From NCBI GenBank assembly GCA_902729315.2, contig LR746277.1, positions 4,903,001-4,967,000 of the forward strand: a DNA stretch of 64,000 nt. Direction: 5' to 3'. The notes beneath the pieces were generated by a model. The model was not told the DNA's origin, did not search any database, and saw only the letters and a program-made list of their open reading frames with translations. The position numbers and the translations under genes are program-made. Source of the stretch: Spirodela intermedia. Taxonomy: Eukaryota; Streptophyta; Magnoliopsida; Alismatales; Araceae. This document shows, piece by piece, positions 12,617-28,054 of this stretch (positions are counted from its first letter, which is position 1; every line of letters begins with the position of its first letter).

Positions 12617-13270
12617 CTACGCCACGAGCTGTGCATCCACGACGTCCTCAACATCACCCTTGCAACTCAAGGATCGGATCAGCTTCCACTTCCCGCCGCC
12701 GCCGCCGCCGCCGCCGTCGCCAGCCCTCCCCTCCTTGCCGGCTGAGCCCGCCGCTCCGCGGCCGCTGCTCACCCTCCTCTGCCTCCTCAGGCGACTCTTC
12801 ATGTCCCTCAAGCTCATCTCCGCCGGAAGGCTGACCGAGCCGAAGGCAATCATGTACCACCTGGGCCGCGTCGACACCTCCGAGATTTGCCTCGTTCCCG
12901 CCGCCGTCCGCAGCTTCTGGTAACCCGGAGACCCTCCGCCCATTCCCTTCCAGTAGCGCCCGTCGAGGGACTCCGCTCTCTGAAGCAGGTCGGGAGACCT
13001 CTCGTGATGAGAGAGCCATCTCCTCTGTTCTCGACCCCTCTGGGCCTTCGGAGAAGGGAGCGCGTAGGGGAGGAGCTGCCCGCAGAGGAAGATGTCCTCG
13101 GCGGCGCACATATCAGAGCCAATGATGGGAAAGAACTCGAACGACTCCGCCGGTGGTGAGTGGTCCTCCACTCGCCCCATCGTGACAGGGAAGTCGCCGA
13201 AAGAGAGGGCTTCCTCCTGGTTCGCGGCGGCGGCGGCGGCGTGGAGATGCTGCACCGTCGTCCTCGTCAT
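12617..13270 (-). CDS. Plant-specific uncharacterised protein (FEFF...RWY.FG family)
   Basis: A single exon of 217 codons from ATG at 13270 to TAG at 12617. It shows the conserved marks of a small plant family (Arabidopsis At3g18560/At1g49000 type, from memory): FEFFP with nearby MCAAEDIFLCGQLLPY (about residues 45-70), a Ser/Arg-rich middle with SLDGRYW, and PRWYMIAFGSV followed by AEMSLRDMKSR (about 135-162). A glycine run lies near the C terminus. Function is unknown; no signal peptide or membrane segment is seen. A TTATAA element at 13301-13306 is only about 30 bases before the ATG, so the true start may be further in. Confidence 0.72.
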   Translation of the reverse strand: MTRTTVQHLHAAAAAANQEEALSFGDFPVTMGRVEDHSPPAESFEFFPIIGSDMCAAEDIFLCGQLLPYALPSPKAQRGREQRRWLSHHERSPDLLQRAESLDGRYWKGMGGGSPGYQKLRTAAGTRQISEVSTRPRWYMIAFGSVSLPAEMSLRDMKSRLRRQRRVSSGRGAAGSAGKEGRAGDGGGGGGGGKWKLIRSLSCKGDVEDVVDAQLVA

Positions 13271-13476
13271 CTGGGTCGACTTCGGCAAGGAGGATGGTGC
13301 TTATAATGGGGCAGTAGGGAGAATTGTGGAAAGAGGCTGAGATCTGCAAAACTTGCGTTCGTGGTTTCTTCCGCGCGTTGGGACTTCTAGAAAAAGGTAT
13401 GTAGACTAAGGCGTACACAGAGGACGGATTCCACGGAGTTGAATCTTCTCCTCCAACACAACTCTTGGAGGGGTCT

Positions 13477-13523
13477 AGAGAGAGAGAGACAGACAGACAG
13501 ACAGAGACAGAGACAGAGACAGA
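13477..13523. repeat. AGAG/AGAC compound microsatellite
   Basis: GA, GACA and GAGACA units run in succession. Confidence 0.85.
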
Positions 13524-13979
13524 GGATCGTGTCATCCGGAGATGGAAGGACCTCTCTCAGGAGGAAATGTCGTACGCCGTTCGCCTTCTCCAGTTAGTCA
13601 GCATGAATGACATGGGCCCACAAATAGCTATGAGGCCACGTGGACCCACACGGCCGTCTTTCTAGAACCGCGGACCAAAAAAAGAATAAATATGAACTAA
13701 AATCCATTTTTGTATTGCTTTAAAGTTTCACTACGATGATAAAAAACTACTTTTGACCCGCATCTGATGGTGTCACAGTGGGCATGTTAGAGAGAGAGTC
13801 GGAAACCAGACACGTGGACATGTGGCCCACACTTCGAATGGAGGTCAGTCAGGGTTTTTAAGGCGGCCTCTTAACGTCAACGAGCCCCGTCCGCTCTTAC
13901 TTTCTGCGTGGGAGATCGGCTCAGGATTGGGATCCTCCCTTTTAACGTCAACGAGCAAGGAAAAGGCGCGCAGGAGGGG

Positions 13980-14280
13980 GAGGACTCGGGTCCGCTCTTC
14001 CTTAGGCTGTACGAGAAAAAGGGAAGATCCGATTCTAGACGAGCTCGTTTCGAACTTCTTGAGACGATCTAGAAGTCCGACGCCAAGTCTGTTCAACGGA
14101 TCGACATCGAAGAGCAGAATCACAACGCGCGATCGATCATCGATCAGCTGAAGGGTCCCGAGAATCCGGCATTTGGGGCCCCGGATATTGATTACCTGGC
14201 CTTGCATCAGAATCCATAGCTTCAGTCAGTCGAGTTCGAGGACGATGCGAAGAAGTTGGAATTGGGGATGCTCTACGACT
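13980..14280 (+). pseudogene. Coding-like relic, probably from a transposon
   Basis: One frame reads RARFELLETI*KSDAK, then a long coding-like run including ARSIIDQLKG and FGAPDIDYLALHQNP, a second stop, then FEDDAKKLELGMLYDC and TAG. Only two stops interrupt about 95 residues of plausible composition. I do not recognise the family. The sequence straight after the last stop (TGTTAGAAACTCGCC from about 14279) looks like the start of an LTR, so the end of a retroelement reading frame is one explanation. Confidence 0.3.
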
Positions 14281-14760
14281 GTTAGAAACTCGCCGGAGAG
14301 ACACGGCAGTTAAGACGTCGCCGGCGAGATCACCTCACGAGTCACAGGAAAAACCCAGCAGGAGGAACAAGGAAGACTATCTCGCTCATGAAAACCTCTT
14401 ACAGCCCTCTTTAAATAAGGGAGCAAAAAGGGGGGAAAAGGAATAACCGTAAGCAATAAGCAACCTCTTACAGCCCTCTTACAGCTCTAGGCAGGTGTGC
14501 CTAGAGACCTGCAAGGCCTATGCCGTTACGCGAAAAGACGTGCAAGGCTCCCCGTTCACGACAACGACGATGTCCGCTCCAGTCAGAGGGAAAGTTAAAC
14601 AGTTGGATAATGCCAATTTACAGAGATTCTTCTCCGGGATCCATCCGGAAGGCTTTGGGGTTGCGCTCCTACTTCGCAAAACCCTAAGATTCACCTCGTG
14701 AATGAATTGTTGCAGCGAGGGGAGATCAGAGACATCTGAAGATCTAACTAACCCTAGAAG
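14279..14760 (+). mobile_element. Possible LTR fragment
   Basis: It begins TGTTAG, contains a TTTAAATAAGGG promoter-like motif at about 14410 and repeated CCTCTTACAGCCCTC blocks, and ends near a CTAAC-containing stretch (about 14745). No second LTR, primer-binding site or target duplication was found, so this is a weak call. Confidence 0.25.
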
Positions 14761-14801
14761 TATAGAAACTCAGCGACGCGGCTCCACTTCCCCCCCCTGC
14801 T

Positions 14802-15188
<387 letters not shown>

Positions 15189-15445
15189 AAATCTCGGATG
15201 AAAGCCCGGTCTCGGGAGATGAAATCGTGATCGTTGGATTCGCTCACGATCTGTGTTCTCTCAATTCTTCATTCTCATTGGGTATCTTCAATCTCTGCGG
15301 ATGGACCGAAGTCTCCTCCCAACGGTGTAATAGGGCTTAAGCTGTTCCGAGAGACACGTTACTCGACTCGGCGGATGTGAAAGTGCTGCGTTGTTTCTTC
15401 TCTTCACGGATCTCGGGCCAGTGCCCGGGGGGGGATCTGCTGGCA

Positions 15446-18400
15446 ATGGCGGGGGTGGCAGCGCCGGCGTGGAGCAACGGGACGGCTGGCGCTGCGACCA
15501 GAGGCTCCGTCACTCACGTCATCTTTGACATGGACGGGCTCCTTCTCGGTAAATCTCGATTCTTTTCTGGCGGCGATCTCCAGTTGAAAGAAAATGTTGG
15601 CCCGTCTGATCCGCCGCCGGCGACGTGTTGCTGTGGCGGGGGATGCAGACACGGAAGGTTTCTATACGTTGGTTCAGGAGAGGATTCTGGCCAGGTACGG
15701 GAAGACGTTCGACTGGTCCTTGAAGGCGAAGATGATGGGGAAGAAGGCTATCGAAGCCGCCCGAGTTTTCGTGGAGGAGATGGATCTGGCCGACGTCCTG
15801 ACACCCGAGGCCTTCCTCGAGGAGAGAGAGGGGATGCTACAGCAGCTCTTCACGACCACCGAGCTCATGCCAGGTCCGCCTATCAGGGCCTAATTTTCTG
15901 GTCATCATCCAGTAATTCACCAGGTTACGGGATTTCAGTCCGCACGTCATTTGAATTTGTTTCCGATCATTTTTTAACGGTACGTTTTGTTTTCATCAAT
16001 ATTACGGCTACGCTCTCGGTGGGGCAACTTCACACTCAAACAAATATAATCTCCACGGCATACATTAATTGCCGAGAAACTTACTCGACGGGAGCATTCT
16101 TCTTTCTTATCCTCGTCAATCTGCCCGAAGACTTGTCGACAATCAAATTCTCCATTAATTTTTTATCAGTTTTTTCACTTCTGCGCTGCGATTCAAGGGT
16201 TCCCATTGGCTCATTGTTGTGTACTGGGCTTCTTTTAAACATGGCATAGCACGTATGCATGGAAGTTTCGTGAACAAGCTTCTCGCATATTTCTCCGTCA
16301 ATGGCATACTTGCATCTGTAGATATTCAGCACATCGAAGACCCCACATACCCCCTGTCCTCCATATCCTCCATGTCCCCCAACCACGGATTTAACTTTAG
16401 GCTGGGTGCTCAAATTTTTTGCAAGATTGGTACGTCTACTGCTCTTTATTACCTAACTATTTCCTAAAATAATCTTTTTTGGATAGGTGCGAAACGCTTA
16501 ATTGATCATCTTCATGCAAAGGGAGTACCAATATGTGTTGCAACAGGGTATTTTTTATTTTCCTGAATGCAACATTACTTGTGATCGATGATCTTGGGTA
16601 TCTCACTCCTATCATCTCTTCATGGATGATCCTCGTTATGAATTCAGATTAGACTTATCCTTGGTTTAGAGCAAAGGGGTTTGCTACGACCTATTTCGAG
16701 CGAGTCCAGTCATCAAGATCAATAAAGGGGTGTTTGGGACGCACCTTCCTTCGGGAAACTTAATGCGCTCCCTTGATCCCAAATACAGCTAAATCCACAG
16801 GAAAATGCTCATCTCAAGACGCTGACTGACATCTTTTGTTACTTTATTTCCTCCTGGAAAGGCTGATTTTCGGGGTTTCCAAACGGGGATACTCAATGAG
16901 GGTTTGTAGCAACGAAAAATGCAAAAGTGTTCATTCTAATTGGATCAGCCCCCGCAATGCCAATCAAAAGAAAGAAAGATGATTATTACTTTAAAAGATG
17001 TACTGAAGAAGCACAAACAGTTTTATCATTTTTTGAATATTTTTCAGATCACACAGACGCCATTTTCAATTGAAAACACAGAATCACAGTGATGTCTTTG
17101 CGTTAATGCATCATATAGTCGTCGGTGATGATCCTGAAGTGAGGAACGGTAAACCTTCTCCTGATATATTTCTCGCTGCAGCAAAGAGATTTGAGGTACC
17201 ACATACATCAACCTCAAGAAATTCATAGCCTCATTCTTTTTTCTTGACCATACCTCTTTAGTTTGGAATATTACATTGTTGAAGATTCATATGTATTTCA
17301 ACTTTATGCCATTCCAGGGTAACGTTGACCTAAGTAAAGTCCTGGTGTTTGAGGATGCACCATCAGGAGTTGCTGCAGCAAAGAATGCGGGGATGTAAGT
17401 TGATTCTATAGCATATCCCTATAAATTTCTTTTTTTCATGGACTCTTTGGTATATTTCTTTAATTATCGAACACATTTTTCCGAAAACAAGAGCCCCTAT
17501 GAAAGCTACGCTAACTCGGAAGAAGACTCGTGTATCATATTGCTATTCTTAATGACAAGTAGTCTCACAGAAGAGCTAGCATTATCGTGCTATGCTATTG
17601 GTGTAGACAAAAAAAGGAGTTGGCACGAGAGGGTGGTGATTAAAAAGTATTCTTGCTTAGGACAACAGAATTTCACCTATGACGCACACGAACATAGACC
17701 ACCCATTCTCCAATGTGCAACGTTGCTTTTGTATCTTCTCCAACTCTATAGTGCATGCACCTGAAATGCTTACATCGGAGCTAACTCTATGACTTTCATA
17801 AATTCACTTTAGAATGAGTATCAAATTGGGCCTTATCTCGTTCGTCCCGTTATCTTCGACCTGCTTCTTTGTCGAATTGGGTTTTTTCTCGAGGATGGGC
17901 GTGATTAAGAAGCTGATTCAACCTCCTTCAGTTTGTTTTTGCTTCAACCTGCTTCGTTGCCGACTGACACAATAAAGTGTTGGAGCAAGTTTTCACCTCA
18001 CATCTTTTTGACAGAACTTCTCAGAGCAGTTTCCATGTGAGAGCTTCCCTTCTATGAGTGCTTTTGAAACCTGGAGGTTCTTTGCTGCATGTGGCCTACC
18101 CTTGAGGAAATCATTCCTGTAGTAATACTAATTTATTTGTTAACCACTTGAGAACAGAGCCCTTGAAGGCAGGTGATTGTGAGATTTGGATTTCACCTTC
18201 ATGTTTCCCTGAACGGGCATCATTTATATTTATGTGAAAACCAGAATTTCTTGATTCTGCTCTTGGAATGTGAACTTTTTTACTGAATAGGCTTATGCCA
18301 TCGAGCTGGTTGGTGTAGTAGGAATTGATTCCCTGTACCCGGTCAAGTGATTAAGGAATTCACTTCTCTGACTCCCCCCCCGAAATTCTTTCCGATCCCT

Positions 18401-18966
18401 CTTCTCGATCCATGGTCGTTCAACTTGTCGTCTTCAGATGCTATGATATGGTTGATGAACTGCCTTCTTCCTCATCATTTCGTTTTTTTTTTTTTTTTAA
18501 AGTCACTTTCGATACTCTGTGCGAAAATCCCTGGAGTCACTGAATACTTAACCCGCACTTGAGCTTCAGATTCTTTCTCTATACCGTTCACACTCCTGAA
18601 CTAAACTCAGAACCACACCACCTTTTCCAAGGAGGCTGCATTTTCTTTATCCACATTATCTTTATTCGGGTTACTATAATTATCATGGGATATATTGCTC
18701 GCAGGAAGCCACCGACCATCTATTATATATATATGCATTATTTTGGTCAAATTTTTTATCTTCATCGTCGTCGTCGTCCTCATTCGATGGGTCCTTTTGT
18801 TTCAGTGATCTGAGGCTCTTTCTATTTGGACAGGTTGGCGGTGATGGTTCCGGACCCGAGACTAGATGCTTCCTACCACGAAGGCGCAGACCAAGTTCTG
18901 GGCTCTCTCTCGGATTTCGATCCGGCCGTCTGGGGCCTCCCTCCATTCGAAGATCTCTCCCTCTGA
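15446..18966 (+). CDS. HAD-superfamily glycerol-3-phosphatase-like (GPP)
   Basis: Six exons (15446-15548, 15649-15873, 16487-16547, 17048-17195, 17318-17394, 18834-18966) encode 248 residues. All HAD motifs are visible: FDMDG with nucleophile Asp28 and Asp30, VATGSH (motif II), the lysine in NGKPSPD (motif III) and VFEDAPSGV (motif IV). The cap-domain run [14 protein letters not shown] is typical of the plant GPP1/GPP2 (DL-glycerol-3-phosphatase) group, which dephosphorylates small sugar and polyol phosphates. No transit peptide is obvious. Exact substrate cannot be told from sequence. Confidence 0.9.
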
Positions 18967-20138
18967 GCCGTTGAGTAGCCCTCGCAGCCACCTTCTTTAC
19001 TTTATTCAGCAACTTCTACTGTCGGAGCTTCGTCCCACCAAATTCATGCTCATTCATCCCATCAGACTGGGAATCGGATGCCCTCTAAAGAATCTAGAGA
19101 GAGAGAGAGAGAGAAAGAGAGAGAAGGGGCACTGCGAGGCCCGCCAGTTCTCGGCCCACTTGGTTCAGAAACTTTTGGACGCCCTGCGTCACCTTCCTTG
19201 TCCGCTATTTCTTCTCTCTTCTCAGAACCCCTTGAACGGATTTCATCGGTGCCGGATGGCGGCATATCGGAGGAGCAGAAAGGGATAGGACCGTATTACT
19301 CTTGAGCCCCCTCCATAGCTTGGGATGCAATCACGCCTTCTCCCCGTTTCAGAGCAACCGTTAAAGATAATAGTTTGGTGCCTGGGTGATTCCGGGGTTG
19401 GCAGGACGAACGACGAGTCTATCCACGTTCTGTGACGACCAGGTGGGCTCTCCTCAGGCAGGGTAAAATGGTCCGTCTCTCTCTCACTAACCTATGGGGC
19501 GTTGGGTAAAATGGTCCGTCTTTCCTTTCTCTCTCTAACCTATGGGACGTTGGGTACCTTTCTCATGGTCAGAGAAAGGTAGAAGACGGACCATGAGAAC
19601 ATTGCACGTCATATATTGCACGTATTATTAGTGGCACGTACCTTTCTCTCTCTAACATTGTTCTCAGGGCATAAACGAAGGAAAGAACATTGCACGTCAT
19701 ATATTTTGGGGAGGGAGTGAAAGTCAAATGGTGGAACTTATGAAGGGTTTGAGGACAGTCAACTCTCACCAAGCCTATTCCAATATCAACCTCACACGAG
19801 CCAATACAGGACTAATTGAAAGGAAGAAGAAGACTTTGACTTCTCTCTATCTCTCTCTCTCTCCCTCTCCCCAACGAATAGACTTTAATACGAGCATCCA
19901 CCTTATAATATATATATAACACAGGAAGATAAATCCGAGTTAGGGAAAAAAGAATCACGTCACCGGGGAAAGCCTCGGTCTTGAAGACGGGGTTCGCGTG
20001 TAGTCGGCTACCAGGGGGATCCGGCGGCTTTCAGAGGCGACGACGAGGACGGCGTTGAACGAGCTCAATTGCCAAGTCCGCAGCTTTGACCTCCTCCGTC
20101 CCACTCGCCCCGCCGCAGCGGGGGCCCAGTCAATGGGA
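18967..20138. other. Intergenic, convergent 3' flanks of GPP and P450 reductase
   Basis: No gene is seen. It contains GA and CT runs (about 19096-19128, 19849-19870) and the nested repeats described at 19461-19705. Confidence 0.5.
19461..19705. repeat. Nested direct and inverted short repeats
   Basis: A unit starting GGGTAAAATGGTCCGTCT repeats at 19461 and 19504 (period 43). Its core TGGTCCGTCTT reappears inverted as AAGACGGACCA near 19583. A second unit, GAACATTGCACGTCATATAT, occurs at about 19597 and 19685. Confidence 0.75.
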
Positions 20139-24705
<4,567 letters not shown>

Positions 24706-25171
24706 CCTCCCCGCCCTGAACCTCTCGCCCCCTTCCCTCCCTCTCCTCCTCTTCCTCCTCCCCACTACCTCAATCCACACGTGAGAGGGAGCGAGGACGA
24801 GGATCGGTGAGGATCGGTGAGACGAGCGGAGGTCGATGAGGAAAGGAGGTGGTGTGTAGAAGGAGAGTAGCGTGTGGACAGAGGCACCTATTTATTCAGA
24901 AATCACCGTCGACCCACCACCACCGCCACCGCCACCTCCACCACCACCACCACCACCGGCGACGCCTACCAAACCCGGCCAGTCAAACCGCCACCAAACA
25001 CCAACTAACCCTGGTTTCATCCCCACCCCCGGTTTTACACCAGATCGGCGGCGAATGTGAAAATGACCCCAAAATTACAGTCCCTGCCATCATCGTCCAC
25101 CTGTTCCAGTCTCCACCACTAGAACGGTCGTCACGTGGCAGTTTTTCTCTCCTCGACCAGTGTGGGCCGAA

Positions 25172-25172
25172 G

Positions 25173-25219
<47 letters not shown>

Positions 25220-25220
25220 G
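25172..25220. repeat. (CT)n(CA)n compound microsatellite
   Basis: A CT run changes directly into a CA run. Confidence 0.9.
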
Positions 25221-25346
25221 GGCCGAGCCCGGGCCGACTCGTGGACACACCTACTGATTGATGAAACGAACACGTGAGAGGTCTCGGATCCACTCACACT
25301 TTAGCGGATCCGACGGTCTCCCGGCGATCGGTGGCAGCGTGCATCG

Positions 25347-25382
25347 TTGACTTTACCGTAGTTGACTTTACCATCGTTGACT
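25347..25382. promoter_or_regulatory. Triple W-box array, 15-bp period
   Basis: TTGACT occurs at 25347, 25362 and 25377 within three copies of a 15-base unit (TTGACTTTACCGTAG, TTGACTTTACCATCG, TTGACTTTAGTGGAT). TTGAC(C/T) is the WRKY-factor core. The array is about 640 bases upstream of the P450 reductase start codon. Confidence 0.65.
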
Positions 25383-26565
25383 TTAGTGGATCCATTGTTT
25401 TACGCAGCCAGATTAAATACGTTAGTAATTGGATTTCCCGTACACGTGTCTCCCGGCTGCTGACTTCACGACGACGGGGAAAGGTGGTTTTTTGCGTAAA
25501 TCACGCCGGTAAAATGAGTATTTTATGGCCCTATGGACATATATACCTGGAATATGGTTGCTTTTTATCCACGTGTATCAGAGTGACTGAAGACCCGACG
25601 ACCAATTGAACTCGCGGGGAATTACTAATGGTGGTCAAACTTCCAAAGTCCGCAAATAAAGGTGGCTTCAACCCAAATCCACGAAGTCTTTTTTGAAAAA
25701 TCTCCTGCCCGATTCGATTTGCACACGAATAGACCTCTCCCTCTCCCTCTCTCTCTCTCTCTCTCCTCTCTATTATTCTGGCCAGCGAGAGACGGCAACG
25801 GCGTGGAAGTGGCAGCCACCCAACGGTCAGCGTGTTCTAAGGAAAACATCGCCTGCTGGGCGACGGTGAAATTGAATAGGGTAGACGAAAAGAAACCCCG
25901 TAGTTGAAACGGTGGAGAGGTTTGACCAGGTAGATTACGGTCAACGTCGCTAACCTCGAGTGTATGCAGCTCAGGTGTACCCCACTTGAATTGACCTTCT
26001 GTCGGCCATCGCACAACCACCCACGTCTCTCTCTCACACTATCACACACGTACACACACACGTGCTTGCGGGCACGCAAGTGGACATCGAGTGAGGTGTT
26101 CGTCATTTTGACGTCGTCAACGACCGAGTCGTCGCACCGAGTTCGTCAACGGTTTCTTTTTTACGGAGTTCCTAGGATTATTTTATCTTATCTGAGGCGG
26201 ACCTCGTCTTCTCTCGTCGATGGACAGTCAATCCCGTGGGGGTGGATTTCTCGCGAGTGTTCTTCGGATAACCCAGTGAACGATTTGACCCAAAGTCAAA
26301 TGCTGGCTTTCGAGATTGACTTGCACGCATCTTGCTCCTCATTAGCGGAGCCTATTTTAGGAATAAAAATATATAAGCCGCCGATTTGTTTTTACTCCCC
26401 CGGTTGGCGGTCGATGTTTTCCAAAGTGGGCCAGCTTTAGGTCCACATCGGGCCGAACTGTTCAATACGCGCAACAGACGAATAAATTACTTTCATCTCA
26501 CAAATTCGGCCCGGTCCACGCAAGACAGCCCATTAGAGACCCCACGACCTTGCGGCGGCATCAAC

Positions 26566-27453
26566 TCAGAGAGCAGACAACAACGACAGGACGGTAGCCC
26601 CCACGACGGCGACCCCACCGGCGCCGAGCGTTACCCTCGCAGCCGGGGATGCGTCGGCAGGACCCGGCGCTGCTCCCTGGTCGTCGTTGTCGTCGTCGGC
26701 GGCAGCGGTCGTCGGAGACGCCGCCGGAGCTGCGTCAGGGGTCTCCGGCGCCGGCGGAGACGCGTCATCGTCGACGGCGTTGGCCGGGCTCGGCGCTGTC
26801 GCCGCCGGCGATGAGGCCGGCGGGGGGGAGCTCTCCGGTGCCGGAGCAGGCTCCGGCGTCGCCGCCGCCGGTGGTGGCGGTGGTGGTGGGGGGATGGCGG
26901 TGTAGTTGGTGTTCTGGATACCGGGGGGAAAGATGACGCTGCTGACCTGCAACACGGAGATGTTGTAGGGCTGCGCCGCCACGGGTTTCACGAGCTGGGC
27001 GGCAGGGCCGGCGCCGGCGACGGCGGACCCCAAGGTCACGCCGGCGGCGGAGACGGAGACGTTGAGGAACCCCATCTGACCGGTTGCCAGCCCCGTGGAC
27101 TGGAACAGCGTGGTCACCAGCGCGGTTTTCTTGTGCAGGTGCTGGAGCTTGGGGACGTCGTAGTAGTCGAGGATGACGTGGACGCTGAGCACCTTCCTGA
27201 CGACGTCAAGTGGTTGACCAGAGAGGGCGGCGGCGGCGGCGTCGTCAACGGCGAGGACGGTGAGGGTCTCGCGGCGGTTGATCTCGTCGGCGAGCTCGGT
27301 TTGCGTGAGGTAGCTGTTAAAGGTACCGAAGCCCGCATTGTGCTCCAGGATGCGGGTGATGTTGAAGGCGGACGCCGCCGAAGAGGAGAGAAGGAAGGCG
27401 AGGAAGATAACGCAGCAGCAGCGGCGGCAGAAGCAGCAGCCGGAGGAGCCCAT
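26566..27453 (-). CDS. FLA: Fasciclin-like arabinogalactan protein, single FAS1 domain
   Basis: Intronless frame from ATG 27453 to TGA 26566, 295 residues. A cysteine-rich hydrophobic signal peptide ends near SSSAASA (about 29). A single FAS1 domain follows (about 32-165) with the H1-like TVLAVDDAAAAAL and downstream QLVKPVAAQPYNISVLQVSSVIFPP. Then comes a Pro/Ala/Ser-rich AGP region with an eight-proline run and many AP/SP/TP dipeptides, and a C-terminal hydrophobic GPI signal (about 272-295). Such proteins sit at the outer face of the plasma membrane and in the wall. Single FAS1 plus GPI fits the FLA7/FLA11/FLA14 type. GC content is much higher than the flanks. Confidence 0.93.
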   Translation of the reverse strand: MGSSGCCFCRRCCCVIFLAFLLSSSAASAFNITRILEHNAGFGTFNSYLTQTELADEINRRETLTVLAVDDAAAAALSGQPLDVVRKVLSVHVILDYYDVPKLQHLHKKTALVTTLFQSTGLATGQMGFLNVSVSAAGVTLGSAVAGAGPAAQLVKPVAAQPYNISVLQVSSVIFPPGIQNTNYTAIPPPPPPPPAAATPEPAPAPESSPPPASSPAATAPSPANAVDDDASPPAPETPDAAPAASPTTAAADDDNDDQGAAPGPADASPAARVTLGAGGVAVVGATVLSLLSAL

Positions 27454-27518
27454 TGTCACGCCGTTCTCGCCCTGAGATCGATCCTATCTCTGACCAGTGC
27501 TGCTACACGGGGTGGAAG

Positions 27519-27528
27519 ATATATAAAG
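27519..27528 (-). promoter_or_regulatory. TATA box of the FLA gene
   Basis: Read on the minus strand the site is CTTTATATATC, about 66-75 bases before the FLA start codon. Confidence 0.55.
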
Positions 27529-28054
27529 GCCCGACCAAGACGCCTATATTAGGAGGGAAATGGAGGCCGCAGGCAGAACCTGCGGCGGGCCGTGGACGGT
27601 GGGGAAATGCCACGTGGACCTTCAAGAACACCCCTAAAAAAGGAAACCAAAAGCCATGGCGGGGATGGCGCTGATTGGGAGCTTCATGGATTGGTCTGGC
27701 ATCGCATTCTTTCCCTACCATCGCTGCAGAGGAACTCTGCCGCATGAACTGGAACCAGGTTGACTTGCAGAGGAGATATTGGGGGGGGGGGGGTTACAGG
27801 TTACAATCTAGGAACAAAAACCCATCTCGATAATCGGCAAGAGATGGTCGGCAGCTGGCATCTGCCCCGGCGTTGTTCGGACGCAAGAATGGCCACTGCT
27901 CTACAGGAAATGCTGAGTATGAAGGGAACCCAGAGAGAGAGAGAGAGAGAGGTGGACGTGGAACCTGTTTAAGTTATACCACAGGGAAGGGGGCGGCCGG
28001 CAGCTTCTGATTCACAAAAAAACGTGGGTACATCAGGCGTGGCTGATTTGCTGC
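27529..28054. other. FLA promoter and 3' flank of the Rdx gene
   Basis: No gene is seen. A run of 13 G lies near 27780-27793 and a GA run near 27934-27950. Confidence 0.45.

Larger units (their letters stand above)
24706..26565. other. P450 reductase promoter and FLA 3' flank
   Basis: No gene is seen. It holds an ATAAATA-like TATA candidate on the minus strand near 24889-24895, a CCACCA/CCGCCA run (about 24917-24958), a CT run joined to a CA run (about 25172-25220), a W-box cluster (25347-25382) and several CACGTG cores (for example near 25271 and 25444). Confidence 0.5.

Noticed and set aside
24706-24780. N-terminal extension of the P450 reductase
   Set aside because: The upstream frame has no ATG; the first is at 24705 and gives a normal ATR2-like N terminus.
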